Assembly (NCBI GenBank): GCA_900315395.1
Contig: OMZC01000117.1
Location: forward strand, 1 to 45,319
Origin: an uncultured Gammaproteobacteria bacterium
Lineage (GTDB): Bacteria; Pseudomonadota; Gammaproteobacteria; Enterobacterales; Succinivibrionaceae
DNA length: 45,319 bases
Reading direction: 5' to 3'
A program made the position numbers and the translations under genes. A model generated the notes under the pieces. It did not search any database. It saw only the letters and a list, made by a program, of their open reading frames with translations, and had not been told where the DNA came from. Shown here piece by piece: positions 25,141 to 33,685 of this stretch. The first letter of the stretch is position 1. Each line of letters starts with the position of its first letter.

Positions 25141-27243
25141 CTAGTCTTTCCTGTCACCATTGGCAAACTCTTTTGCGATCTTTTCCTCTTCCTGAGCCAG
25201 ATACTCATGAATATCAATCTGAGCTCTTACTTGAGGATCACCTGGCTGAGCCTGAACATAAACGTTCTTCTGCTCAGCATCAATGATTCTTGCCTTACGG
25301 TTATCCTGTTCCTGAAGTTTTAAGATACCCTTGATACGTTTCTGCAGTTCAGGATCTAATATTCTTGCACCAACTTCAATTCTTAAATCAAGGTTTCTCT
25401 TCATCCAGTCAGCAGATGAGATGAATAACTCCTCATCACCGCCGTTATTAAACAGCATTACACGAGGGTGCTCTAAGTATCTGTCAACAATAGAGGTGAT
25501 ATAGATATTCTCAGATAAACCTTCAACACCAGGTTTGAGAGAGCACATACCACGAACCACACCGCGGATCTTTACACCAACCTGTGAAGCTTCATAAAGT
25601 TTGTTGATTAAAGGTACATCAACTAAAGCATTTACCTTAAAGTGAATTGATGCATACTGACCCTGTTTTGCAAAATCAATTTCACGGTCAATCATGAACT
25701 TAATTCTGTCACGAGCATTTAGTGGTGATACTAATAAGTTCTCAAACACAGGTCTTGTATATGGGTATTCAATAAAGCTAAAGACATCATCAACTTCTTT
25801 GGTGATCTTCTCATTAGCAGTAAAGAGGGCAAAGTCTGTATAGATCTTAGCTGTCTTTTCGTTGAAGTTACCGGTACCTACGTGAGCATAACGTACGATT
25901 CTGTCGTCATCCTCATGACGGGTAACTAAGCATAGTTTTGAATGGATCTTTAAGGTTGGTAAACCGAACAGGACCTTAACACCAGCCTGAGTTAAACGTG
26001 AAGCCCACTTTACGTTGTTAGCCTCATCAAAACGAGCTTTTAACTCTACCACTACGGTTACACTCTTACCGTTGTTAGCTGCATGAATTAAAGAGTTAAT
26101 TACACGGCTGTTGCTTGCAACACGGTAAATATTGATCTTAATTGAGCTTACCTTTGGATCATATGAAGCATAACGTAAGAACTCAGTGAAGTAATCAAAT
26201 GAGTAGTAAGGGTAGTAGAGTAAAATATCCTTTTTAGAAATAGCTTCAAAAGGAGTTTCAGCCATTTCAAACTGTGATGACTTAATCTCAGATAAGGTAG
26301 GATTTTCCATGTCATCACTGCCTAAGCTTGGGAATGACAGGAAGTCTTTGAAATTGTGGTAACGGTTACCTGCCATCATGGAGTCAATAGAACTCATCTT
26401 AAGTTCTTTTGCCATGAATTTAACCATGTTTTCAGGCATCTGAGCATCATATGAGAAACGTACAGGCATAGCGTTCAAGCGTTGTTTTAAAGCCTCAGAC
26501 ATATTCTCAAGCACTGATCTGTCAATATTTCCTAAAAGATCATATTCAGCATCACGATTCATTTTAATTGAGTAAGCTTCAATTTTGTCATATGAGAATA
26601 AACCGCTGAAGATCTTATGAATACCTACACGAATTACATCATCTAAGAACATGAAGGTAACTGATTTATCAACTGAAGGCAGTCTGATAAATCTTGGGAG
26701 CTTGTCTGTAGGGATCTCAATTAGAGCATGATGTACAGTGTCTCCTTCTGTCATATCAACTAGAAGGTAGGTAAACTCGTCTTTTAAGAAAGCAACTAAG
26801 TCGGTGTCTTCATCAATGATAACTGGGTTGATGTGCTTTAATACATGGTGCTTAAAGTAAGCGATAACCCAGTCTTTTTGCTCTTTGGTAATAGAGTCTT
26901 GGTCTCTCATAAAGATATTATGATCAGCTAACTCTATTAAAAGCTGCTTATAAATATGGTTTAAGGTTTTCTGATAACGGTTAGCTTCATTTTGTACATT
27001 TCTTAAAAGATGTACTTTATCCTCATTATCCCCCTGAGCTTTATTGATAATAATCTGTCTTTTTAACTCAGCAACTCTAACTTTAAAGAACTCATCTAGG
27101 TTGCTTGAATAGATACCTAAAAATCTAACTCTTTCAATTAAAGGAACTGAAGGATCGGCAGCTTCCTGTAAAACTCTTCCGTTAAATGAAAGCCATGACA
27201 GCTCTTTTGGCATGATTTCGTTATCGTAATTTACGTCTGTCAT
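25141..27243 (-). CDS. ppk: Polyphosphate kinase 1
   Basis: The 700-residue PPK1 polymerises ATP gamma-phosphate into polyphosphate at the membrane. The N-terminus has ELSWLSFNGRVLQEA and SSNLDEFFKVRVAELK. The catalytic region has LKIHSKLCLV (autophosphorylated His) and YAHVGTGNFNEKTAKIYTD, and later DRYLEHPRVMLFNNGGDEEL and FISSADWMKRNLD. Length matches the family. The ATG at 27243 is preferred over the longer frame from 27342: GAGG is 6 bases upstream and the family N-terminus fits. No ppx follows. The leader (27244-27433) contains an 11-bp direct repeat. Confidence 0.95.
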   Translation of the reverse strand: MTDVNYDNEIMPKELSWLSFNGRVLQEAADPSVPLIERVRFLGIYSSNLDEFFKVRVAELKRQIIINKAQGDNEDKVHLLRNVQNEANRYQKTLNHIYKQLLIELADHNIFMRDQDSITKEQKDWVIAYFKHHVLKHINPVIIDEDTDLVAFLKDEFTYLLVDMTEGDTVHHALIEIPTDKLPRFIRLPSVDKSVTFMFLDDVIRVGIHKIFSGLFSYDKIEAYSIKMNRDAEYDLLGNIDRSVLENMSEALKQRLNAMPVRFSYDAQMPENMVKFMAKELKMSSIDSMMAGNRYHNFKDFLSFPSLGSDDMENPTLSEIKSSQFEMAETPFEAISKKDILLYYPYYSFDYFTEFLRYASYDPKVSSIKINIYRVASNSRVINSLIHAANNGKSVTVVVELKARFDEANNVKWASRLTQAGVKVLFGLPTLKIHSKLCLVTRHEDDDRIVRYAHVGTGNFNEKTAKIYTDFALFTANEKITKEVDDVFSFIEYPYTRPVFENLLVSPLNARDRIKFMIDREIDFAKQGQYASIHFKVNALVDVPLINKLYEASQVGVKIRGVVRGMCSLKPGVEGLSENIYITSIVDRYLEHPRVMLFNNGGDEELFISSADWMKRNLDLRIEVGARILDPELQKRIKGILKLQEQDNRKARIIDAEQKNVYVQAQPGDPQVRAQIDIHEYLAQEEEKIAKEFANGDRKD

Positions 27244-27374
27244 AAAAACCTCAAAAAGTAATAATGTGAGCGCAAAGTTGTTTGTAATATGGACGTTGTT
27301 TGAACAATGAATCTGTAACCTGATAAAACAGGTAAGGATCATACAAACAGATTGTTAACAAAAAGTCTTATCAA

Positions 27375-27393
27375 ATGTTAAGTTTATGTTAAG
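27375..27393 (-). promoter_or_regulatory. 11-bp-spaced direct repeat upstream of ppk (PhoB-box-like)
   Basis: On the minus strand CTTAACAT occurs twice with an 11-bp period (plus-strand ATGTTAAG at 27375-27382 and 27386-27393). PhoB boxes are 11-bp direct repeats and ppk is a Pho-regulon gene in some bacteria, but the half-site differs from the CTGTCAT consensus, so the link is weak. Confidence 0.25.
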
Positions 27394-27433
27394 ACAATTT
27401 AGACAAAATTGTTTTGATACAGCTTTATTTTTT

Positions 27434-28273
27434 TTAATGATTTTCTGTATCATCAGAAATTTCTTGTTTATTTTCAAAGGAATTATCTTGAATTTGAGCG
27501 TTATTGCTCTCTTCTTCAGAGACAATATCAAAGACGTTTCTGAATAAGACAGAATCTGACAAAAAGACTGAAGCATTGACGTTGTCATGCTTGGCTGACT
27601 CACTTAACATTTGAGCACCAATCTTTACAGTCTTAGGATCTTTTACAAAAATTCTGCCCAAAATGTTGTAGCCTTTACTGATACCTAAAAGGTTAATTAC
27701 ACGTAAAGACCAGTAAGCTCCATTCTCATAGTCATTATGAGCATAGTAAAGTTGAGATATCTTAGCTGAGACAGTAGCTTTGGTAAGATAATAGCCACGA
27801 TATTCAGTAAGTCCTGAAACTGTTGCCTTTTGCAGACACTTTTCAAATTCTAGGTTCAGATCTTTTCTTTGGAAAAAGTACTTATCCTCAATCAGCCCTC
27901 TGTAAAAAGACTTGGCATTATCAGGTACATCCTCAGGAGGGAGGGATGAGATATACATTGATAAAACATCAGGTGCAGCATTCATGTCACCTGTAGTGCA
28001 CTTTTTAGTTAAATCTAAAAACTTTAAGGAGAGGGGACTGTCTTTTTGAGTAGATGTGTCTTTTAGAGGGACAACAATCTTATCCTCAGTCTCATCTTCA
28101 AGGGTACAGCCCTGAATAAAAACAGAAGAGCAGATAACTATCGCTACAGAAAAAATAAAAGATGCAGATTTTACAAAACTACGTCTAAAAAAAGCGAAAG
28201 AATTTTCGCCTTTTTTATTTAATCTTGATGAGTTTTTGCTATTCAGGAAGATCAAAGTCTGCTGCCTTTCCAC
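27434..28273 (-). CDS. Putative lipoprotein overlapping the bamE 3' end
   Basis: The frame opens with GTG at 28273 inside bamE (35-base overlap) and codes for 279 residues; a TTG at 28255, with AAAGG about 9 bases before it, is an alternative. A hydrophobic stretch (about 35-55) ends in lipobox IQGC, so the mature lipoprotein starts at Cys56. The mature part looks alpha-helical and Sel1/TPR-like (YRGYYLTKATVSAKISQLYY, YENGAYWSLRVINLLG, GYNILGRIFV). No ATG, GTG or TTG occurs in frame between the bamE terminator hairpin (28194-28209) and the signal sequence, so the start must lie upstream of the hairpin, giving an unusually long n-region. No family recognised. Confidence 0.6.
   Translation of the reverse strand: MERQQTLIFLNSKNSSRLNKKGENSFAFFRRSFVKSASFIFSVAIVICSSVFIQGCTLEDETEDKIVVPLKDTSTQKDSPLSLKFLDLTKKCTTGDMNAAPDVLSMYISSLPPEDVPDNAKSFYRGLIEDKYFFQRKDLNLEFEKCLQKATVSGLTEYRGYYLTKATVSAKISQLYYAHNDYENGAYWSLRVINLLGISKGYNILGRIFVKDPKTVKIGAQMLSESAKHDNVNASVFLSDSVLFRNVFDIVSEEESNNAQIQDNSFENKQEISDDTENH
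28187..28216. terminator. Bidirectional terminator hairpin inside the lipoprotein reading frame
   Basis: GCGAAA (28194-28199), loop GAAT, TTTCGC (28204-28209), with seven A before and C plus six T after. On the minus strand it ends in seven U, 30 bases past the bamE stop, and falls within codons of the downstream lipoprotein's N-terminus. Confidence 0.75.
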
Positions 28274-28631
28274 CGTTAGGTGCGCTCTTCAGCCCTTCAC
28301 CGAAGGTTGTAGGTTTCTTGTAGTCACCTGACATATCAACTAAGGTATCACCATTGAAGAGTAATACTAGCTTCTGTACAGTAGGAGAGCTCCAACCTTC
28401 ACGTTTGAAACAAACGTAATACCAGCGTGACTTGTCATAAGGATCGATGAGCATTGGAGTTCCCAGAACGAAACGAACCTGTTCTGCAGACATTCCATAA
28501 GCTAGCTGGTTTACTAGATCCTGCTCAACATAGTTACCTTGGTTCAGATCAGCTCTATAAGCACAAGAAGTTGTCAGAAGGGAAACTGTGGTGGCAAAAA
28601 CAGCTACAGATAGTAATTTCTTAATTTGCAT
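28239..28631 (-). CDS. bamE: Outer-membrane assembly lipoprotein BamE
   Basis: The 130-residue SmpA/OmlA protein has a lipoprotein signal ending LLTTSC (Cys23) and a BamE domain: LVNQLAYGMSAEQVRFVLGT, PMLIDPYDKSRWYYVCF and VQKLVLLFNGDTLVDMSGD. BamE is a small lipoprotein of the Bam complex that inserts beta-barrel proteins into the outer membrane. Its C-terminal tail beyond about residue 108 is low in complexity. A lipoprotein gene overlaps its 3' end, and the grpE promoter region lies on the other side. Confidence 0.93.
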   Translation of the reverse strand: MQIKKLLSVAVFATTVSLLTTSCAYRADLNQGNYVEQDLVNQLAYGMSAEQVRFVLGTPMLIDPYDKSRWYYVCFKREGWSSPTVQKLVLLFNGDTLVDMSGDYKKPTTFGEGLKSAPNGGKAADFDLPE

Positions 28632-28723
28632 AATAAATCCTTTGTTACTTTTGAAATTGTAGCAAAAAAATCATTGCTTAAAATTAGAAAAGCAAAGATT
28701 TTTACTAAATTTCTGATACCGGT

Positions 28724-28752
28724 CTTGAATTTTATTTAGCGTAACCCCATGT
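28724..28752 (+). promoter_or_regulatory. Sigma-32 heat-shock promoter for grpE
   Basis: CTTGAA (28724-28729), 15-bp spacer, CCCCATGT (28745-28752). This matches the RpoH consensus CTTGAA-N13-17-CCCCATnT closely and sits 41 bases upstream of the grpE ATG. Confidence 0.9.
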
Positions 28753-28793
28753 ATTCATAAGCGTTAATTCTACGAATTTTTTAAGAGATAAAA

Positions 28794-29540
28794 ATGCAGA
28801 CTGAAGAAACACAAATGCAACAGGCTTTTGAAAAAGCACAGGCAGAAGCTCAAGAAAGAGAGCAAAAGCAAGAAGAAAAGGCTCAAGAGGTCCAGACTAA
28901 TGGTGAAAACCAAGCTCCACAGGATGCAGCAAATGCTACACCTAATGACAATGAGTCAGAAATTGATTTTGATCCAAAAGAGCTTGTAACTGAAAACGAG
29001 CAGTTAAAGTCTCAGTTATCTGCACTTGAAGCTAAGTACAAGGCTGATAACGATAAATTAGTCAGAGCTTTAGCTGAGTGTGAGAACCAGAAAAAGAGAA
29101 TTGAAGCTGACGTTGAGCGTGAGCGTAAATTCGGCAATGAAAAGATTTTAAAGGCTTTAATTCCAGTAGTTGATTCTTTAGAGCTTGCTCTAAAGCATTC
29201 AGATGTTAACGATCCTGCAATTAAGCCTATTGTAGAAGGTGTTCAGAACACTACTACATTACTTCTAAAAGAGTTAGGCAAGTTTGGTGTTGAAGCAGTT
29301 GACCCTCAAGGTCAGCCATTTGATCCAAATCTGCATCAGGCAATATCAATGGTGCCATCACCAGAGGTTGAAGCTCAGCACGTTCTATCTGTAATGCAAA
29401 AAGGTTATACCTTAAACGGTCGTGTAGTAAGACCTGCTATGGTAATTGTATCAGCTGGTGCTCCTGCTGGTGCTAAACCAAATGAGAGTGCATCACAGGA
29501 TAACGGTGAGCAAAAAAATTCTATAAATATTGAAGCTTAG
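28794..29540 (+). CDS. grpE: Nucleotide exchange factor GrpE
   Basis: The 248-residue protein has an acidic, Gln/Glu/Ala-rich N-terminus longer than in E. coli (197 residues total), then the coiled coil (LVTENEQLKSQLSALEAKYK) and the GrpE core: RALAECENQKKRIEADVER, LKALIPVVDSLELAL, FGVEAVDPQGQPFDPNLHQA and a terminal beta-wing with GYTLNGRVVRPAMVIVS. GrpE releases ADP from DnaK. It has a sigma-32-type promoter upstream and is first in the grpE-dnaK-dnaJ series. Confidence 0.96.
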   Translation: MQTEETQMQQAFEKAQAEAQEREQKQEEKAQEVQTNGENQAPQDAANATPNDNESEIDFDPKELVTENEQLKSQLSALEAKYKADNDKLVRALAECENQKKRIEADVERERKFGNEKILKALIPVVDSLELALKHSDVNDPAIKPIVEGVQNTTTLLLKELGKFGVEAVDPQGQPFDPNLHQAISMVPSPEVEAQHVLSVMQKGYTLNGRVVRPAMVIVSAGAPAGAKPNESASQDNGEQKNSINIEA

Positions 29541-29669
29541 ACTTGAAAAAGAAAAATTAAGCTCCATTTAGTAAGACAGAAAAGATTTAGAAAGTTATTA
29601 AAAATAACAGTAAGTTTAAAAGACTGATTATTAAAGATAACGAAAAACAGAATTTAAGAGGATTTTAAA

Positions 29670-31601
29670 ATGGGAAAGATTATTGGTATTGACTTAGGTA
29701 CTACTAATTCATGCGTTGCCGTTTTAGATGGTGACAAAGTTCGTGTATTAGAGAACTCAGAAGGTCGTCGTACCACTCCTTCTATCGTAGCTTACGCAAA
29801 AGATGGCGAAATCATCGTTGGTGATGCTGCTAAGCGTCAGGCTGTTACAAACCCAAAGAATACACTGTTCGCTATTAAGCGTTTAATCGGTCGTCGTTAT
29901 GACGATGCTGAGGTTCAGCGTGATATTGGCATTATGCCATTCAAGATCACCAAGGCAGACAATGGTGATGCTTGGGTTGAGGTTGATGACAAGAAGTTAG
30001 CTCCACCACAGATTTCAGCTGAAGTTTTAAAGAAGATGAAGAAGACTGCTGAAGATATCTTAGGTGAGGAAGTAACAGAAGCTGTTATTACCTGCCCTGC
30101 ATACTTCAACGATTCACAGCGTCAGGCAACTAAGGATGCTGGTCGTATCGCAGGCTTAAACGTAAAGCGTATCATCAACGAGCCTACTGCAGCTGCTATT
30201 GCTTACGGTGAGGACAAGGCTAAGGGTGAGCAGAAGATTGCTGTTTACGACTTAGGTGGTGGTACCTTCGATATCTCAATTATTGATATTGATGAAGTTG
30301 ACGGTGAGAAGACCTTCGAAGTTTTAGCAACTAACGGTGATACTCACTTAGGTGGTGAGGATTTCGATAACCGTATCGTTGACTACTTGATTGACGAGTT
30401 CAAGACTGAACAGGGCGTTGACTTACGTACTGATCCATTAGCTCTACAGCGTTTGAAGGAAGCTGCTGAGAAGGCAAAGATTGAGTTGTCATCATCACAG
30501 CAGACCGATGTAAACTTACCTTACATCACCGCTGATGCTACTGGTCCTAAGCACATGAACATTAAGATCACACGTGCTAAGTTAGAGTCATTAGTTGAAG
30601 AGTTAGTAACTAAGACCTTAGAGCCAGTTAAGACTGCTTTATCAGATGCTGGTTTATCACCATCAGATGTTAACGACGTAATCTTAGTTGGTGGCCAGTC
30701 ACGTATGCCTATGGTTCAGAAGTTAGTAGCTGACTTCTTCGGTAAAGAGCCACGTAAGGACGTAAACCCAGATGAGGCAGTTGCTATCGGTGCTGCAATT
30801 CAGGGTGGTGTTTTAACTGGTGATAAGAAAGACGTTCTGTTACTAGATGTTACCCCACTGTCATTAGGTATTGAGACCTTAGGCGGTGTTATGACTACCT
30901 TAATTGAGAAGAACACCACTATCCCAACTAAGAAGTCACAGGTATTCTCAACTGCTGAGGATAACCAGCCTGCTGTAACCATTCACGTATTACAGGGTGA
31001 GCGTAAGAGAGCTGCTGACAACAAGTCATTAGGTCAGTTCAACTTAGAGGGTATTGAGCCTCAGCCACGTGGAATGGCACAGATTGAAGTTACCTTCGAT
31101 ATCGATGCTGATGGTTTAATCCACGTATCTGCTAAGGATAAGAAGACTGGCAAAGAGCAGAAGATCACTATTAAGTCATCTTCAGGTCTGTCAGACGACG
31201 ATATCAAGCGTATGGTACGTGAGGCAGAAGAGCACTCAGCTGAGGATAAGAAGTTTGAGGAGTTAGCAAACGCACGTAACAGAGCTGATGCTACCGCTCA
31301 TCAGGTTAAGAAGCAGTTAGCTGATCTTGGTGACAAGGTATCAGATGCTGATAAGACCAAGGTTAACAAGGCATTAGCTGACCTAGAGTTAGCTGCTCGT
31401 GGTGACGACAAGGATAAGATTGAGCAGGCTGAAAAGGCTGTAATGGAAGCTGCAACCGCTTTATTACAGGCAGGTCAGGCACAGGCTCAAGCTCAGCAGG
31501 CTCAACAGGCTTCACAGCAACAGTCACAACAGGGTAATTCATCAAAGGATGATAATGTTGTTGATGCTGAGTTCGAAGAAGTTAAAGACGACAAGAAATA
31601 A
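29670..31601 (+). CDS. dnaK: Molecular chaperone DnaK (Hsp70)
   Basis: The 643-residue Hsp70 starts [19 protein letters not shown] (phosphate 1 loop) and has [33 protein letters not shown], the linker [18 protein letters not shown], and the substrate-binding domain and lid. The Gln/Ala-rich stretch near 605-620 is followed by [14 protein letters not shown], the conserved Hsp70 tail. AGAGGA precedes the ATG. Codon use is strongly biased (many TTA Leu, GGT Gly, CGT Arg), as for a highly expressed gene. The grpE-dnaK gap is 129 bases with no second sigma-32 site recognised. Confidence 0.98.
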   Translation: MGKIIGIDLGTTNSCVAVLDGDKVRVLENSEGRRTTPSIVAYAKDGEIIVGDAAKRQAVTNPKNTLFAIKRLIGRRYDDAEVQRDIGIMPFKITKADNGDAWVEVDDKKLAPPQISAEVLKKMKKTAEDILGEEVTEAVITCPAYFNDSQRQATKDAGRIAGLNVKRIINEPTAAAIAYGEDKAKGEQKIAVYDLGGGTFDISIIDIDEVDGEKTFEVLATNGDTHLGGEDFDNRIVDYLIDEFKTEQGVDLRTDPLALQRLKEAAEKAKIELSSSQQTDVNLPYITADATGPKHMNIKITRAKLESLVEELVTKTLEPVKTALSDAGLSPSDVNDVILVGGQSRMPMVQKLVADFFGKEPRKDVNPDEAVAIGAAIQGGVLTGDKKDVLLLDVTPLSLGIETLGGVMTTLIEKNTTIPTKKSQVFSTAEDNQPAVTIHVLQGERKRAADNKSLGQFNLEGIEPQPRGMAQIEVTFDIDADGLIHVSAKDKKTGKEQKITIKSSSGLSDDDIKRMVREAEEHSAEDKKFEELANARNRADATAHQVKKQLADLGDKVSDADKTKVNKALADLELAARGDDKDKIEQAEKAVMEAATALLQAGQAQAQAQQAQQASQQQSQQGNSSKDDNVVDAEFEEVKDDKK

Positions 31602-31624
31602 TCTTAAATCATAAAGATTAGTTT

Positions 31625-31656
31625 AAAAGGTGGGTGGAGTATTCCACCTGCCTTTT
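31625..31656 (+). promoter_or_regulatory. Strong hairpin between dnaK and dnaJ
   Basis: Fourteen consecutive pairs (12 Watson-Crick, two G-U) join 31625-31638 to 31643-31656 around loop GTAT. The 3' arm ends in TTTT and GTC follows. It begins 23 bases past the dnaK stop and could partly terminate transcription or protect the dnaK mRNA. Confidence 0.75.
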
Positions 31657-31677
31657 GTCAGTTATAAAGAGGATAAA

Positions 31678-32883
31678 ATGGCCGAAAAACGTGATTACTA
31701 TGAGGTGCTTGGCGTAGACAAAGGGGCAGATGATGCAACAATCAAGCGTGCGTTCAAGCGTCTTGCTATAAAGTATCACCCTGACAGAAATAAGGATCCT
31801 GGTGCAGGTGATAAGTTCCGTGAAATTAACGAAGCTTATCAGGTGTTGTCTGATCCTCAAAAGAGAGCTGCTTACGATCAGTATGGTTTTGCTGGTGCTG
31901 ATGGTTCACAGGCCGGTGGTGGTAATCCATTCGGCGGTGGTGGTTTCAGTGGCGCTGATTTCAGTGATATTTTCGGTGATGCTTTCTCTGATCTCTTCGG
32001 TGGTCGTGGCGGTTTTGGTTCTCGTAACCAGGGACCACGTGAAATTAGAGGTCGTGATATCAGAGCTAAGTTAACCTTAACTTTAGAAGAAGCTGTAAAA
32101 GGTTGCAAGAAGAAGTTAAGTGTTAAGACTTATGTTAAGTGTAAGGACTGCGGAGGCTCAGGCTTAGGCAAGAACGGTAAGAAAGAGACTTGCCCTGATT
32201 GTAAGGGTAGCGGTACTGTTCATGTACGTCAGGGCTTTATGGCTTTTTCTCAGACCTGTTCACGTTGTAATGGTACAGGTACTATTATCACCAACGGTTG
32301 TAAGACCTGCGGTGGCACTGGACGTGTAGTTGATTTAAAGACCTTATCAGTTGATATTCCTGCTGGTGTTGATACTGGCGATAGAATTCGCTTAAGTGGC
32401 GAAGGTGAGGCTGGTTTAAACGGTGCTGGTTCAGGTGATTTATATGTTGTAATCGAAGTAAAAGATCATGAGATCTTTACTCGTGATGGCAATGATTTGT
32501 ACTGTGAAGTACCAATCAGCTTTACAACAGCAGCACTAGGTGGCAAGGTTGAAGTTCCTACATTAGATGGTCCTGTAAATATTACAGTACATCCTGAGAC
32601 CCAGACCGGCGTAATGATGCGTCTGTCAGGCAAGGGAGTTAAGTCTTATAACTCAACCTTTAAAGGTAACCTGTACTGCAAGATTGTAGTTGAGACACCT
32701 GTAAACTTAACTAAAGAACAGAAAGATCTGTTAAAGAAGTTTGAGGAATCATTAAACGGTGATGACAAAGCTTCTACAACAGGGGATAGTAAAAAGAAAA
32801 CTGACACCGCAGCGAAGCATAAGCCAAAGTCAGCAGGCTTCATAAAAGGTGTTAAGAAGTTCTTTGAGGATCTATCAAGTTAA
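31678..32883 (+). CDS. dnaJ: Co-chaperone DnaJ
   Basis: The 401-residue class-I J-protein has a J-domain with HPD (YHPDRNKD) at residues about 33-35, a Gly/Phe-rich region ([12 protein letters not shown]) and four zinc-binding CxxCxGxG repeats ([32 protein letters not shown]), then the C-terminal substrate-binding domain. It stimulates DnaK ATPase. The ATG at 31678 is preceded by AGAGGA; an in-frame ATG at 31630 lies within the hairpin. The C-terminal about 45 residues form a Lys/Ser-rich tail that exceeds typical length. Confidence 0.97.
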   Translation: MAEKRDYYEVLGVDKGADDATIKRAFKRLAIKYHPDRNKDPGAGDKFREINEAYQVLSDPQKRAAYDQYGFAGADGSQAGGGNPFGGGGFSGADFSDIFGDAFSDLFGGRGGFGSRNQGPREIRGRDIRAKLTLTLEEAVKGCKKKLSVKTYVKCKDCGGSGLGKNGKKETCPDCKGSGTVHVRQGFMAFSQTCSRCNGTGTIITNGCKTCGGTGRVVDLKTLSVDIPAGVDTGDRIRLSGEGEAGLNGAGSGDLYVVIEVKDHEIFTRDGNDLYCEVPISFTTAALGGKVEVPTLDGPVNITVHPETQTGVMMRLSGKGVKSYNSTFKGNLYCKIVVETPVNLTKEQKDLLKKFEESLNGDDKASTTGDSKKKTDTAAKHKPKSAGFIKGVKKFFEDLSS

Positions 32884-32919
32884 TAATGTGAGTTGTACAG
32901 CTAATCATAAGTTTTCATA

Positions 32920-32948
32920 TTGAACTAAGTTATAGATTAGGTTATTAT
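32920..32948 (+). promoter_or_regulatory. greA promoter
   Basis: TTGAAC (32920-32925), 17-bp spacer, TATTAT (32943-32948). Start near 32955, only about 12 bases before the terminator-like hairpin below. Confidence 0.75.
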
Positions 32949-32967
32949 CAACTCATATGATCATGAG

Positions 32968-33001
32968 GACGCCTGATGTAACAGTTAGGCGTCATTTTTT
33001 T
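32968..33001 (+). terminator. Terminator in the greA leader (GraL-like arrangement)
   Basis: GACGCCT (32968-32974) pairs with AGGCGTC (32987-32993), then A and seven T. It could end dnaJ transcripts but also lies in the leader between the greA promoter and its ATG (33026), as in the E. coli greA leader that yields GraL RNAs. Confidence 0.75.
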
Positions 33002-33025
33002 ATATTTTAAATTGAGGCTATTATC

Positions 33026-33514
33026 ATGGATCAGACTCCAATGACTCCTCGTGGCGAGGATTTACTTCGCAAAGAATTACAGCGCTTAAAGACTGTAGAG
33101 AGACCTCGCATTGTAGCTGCAATTGCCGAGGCTAGAAGCCATGGTGATCTTAGCGAAAACGCAGAGTACGATGCTGCAAAAGAAGAGCAGGGCCTTTGCG
33201 AAGCAAGAATTAAAGACATCGAAGGCAAGCTAGCAAGTGCTAACGTTATCGATGTATCTAAGTTAAAGACTCCTAACGGTGGCAAGCTAAAGGTTATCTT
33301 TGGTGCAACAGTAACTGTTGTTGATGTTGATACTGACAAAGAGACAACTTACAGAATCGTAGGTGAAGATGAGGCCGACATTCAGGCTAACTTAATTTCA
33401 TACAAGACTCCTATCGCTAAAGGCTTATTAGGCAAGTGCGAAGAAGACGAGATTGAAATTAAGATCCCTAAGGGAACAATCTGCTACGAAATTGAAAAGG
33501 TTGAGTATATCTAA
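33026..33514 (+). CDS. greA: Transcript cleavage factor GreA
   Basis: The 162-residue GreA begins [21 protein letters not shown] and has the acidic tip [20 protein letters not shown] (residues about 35-55), with Asp/Glu that chelate the catalytic Mg2+ in RNA polymerase, then [33 protein letters not shown] and a terminal KVEYI. It rescues backtracked RNA polymerase by stimulating transcript cleavage. Length and motifs match E. coli GreA. It is monocistronic; a terminator follows. Confidence 0.96.
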   Translation: MDQTPMTPRGEDLLRKELQRLKTVERPRIVAAIAEARSHGDLSENAEYDAAKEEQGLCEARIKDIEGKLASANVIDVSKLKTPNGGKLKVIFGATVTVVDVDTDKETTYRIVGEDEADIQANLISYKTPIAKGLLGKCEEDEIEIKIPKGTICYEIEKVEYI

Positions 33515-33572
33515 GTGATAACTTAGAACTCATATGTAACTGGAAAATCTTGGTTGCATAATCCAATTTAAC

Positions 33573-33608
33573 AAAACGGAAGTACCTAAAAGTGCCTCCG
33601 TTTTTTTT
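33573..33608 (+). terminator. Terminator after greA
   Basis: AAACGGA (33574-33580) pairs with TCCGTTT (33597-33603), loop of 16 bases with partial inner pairing, then a run of T. It ends just upstream of the 47-bp repeat block. Confidence 0.75.
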
Positions 33609-33623
33609 GATCTTAAGATAATT

Positions 33624-33670
33624 GTAGACTTTAAAAGTAGACTTTAAGTAGACTTTAAAGTAGACTTTAT
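33624..33670. repeat. 47-bp block of four GTAGACTTTA units, left copy
   Basis: Units start at 33624, 33637, 33648 and 33660, with lengths 13, 11, 12 and 11. The same block with the same unit lengths recurs at 34986-35032, flanking the AlbA_2 gene. It ends 3 bases before the gene's Shine-Dalgarno, so it lies in the promoter or leader. Confidence 0.9.
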
Positions 33671-33685
33671 CTAGAGGTAATGATT

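Noticed and set aside
32334-32624. A second dnaJ-like frame
   Set aside because: Only one complete dnaJ with four zinc repeats is present; the overlapping frames have no domain content.
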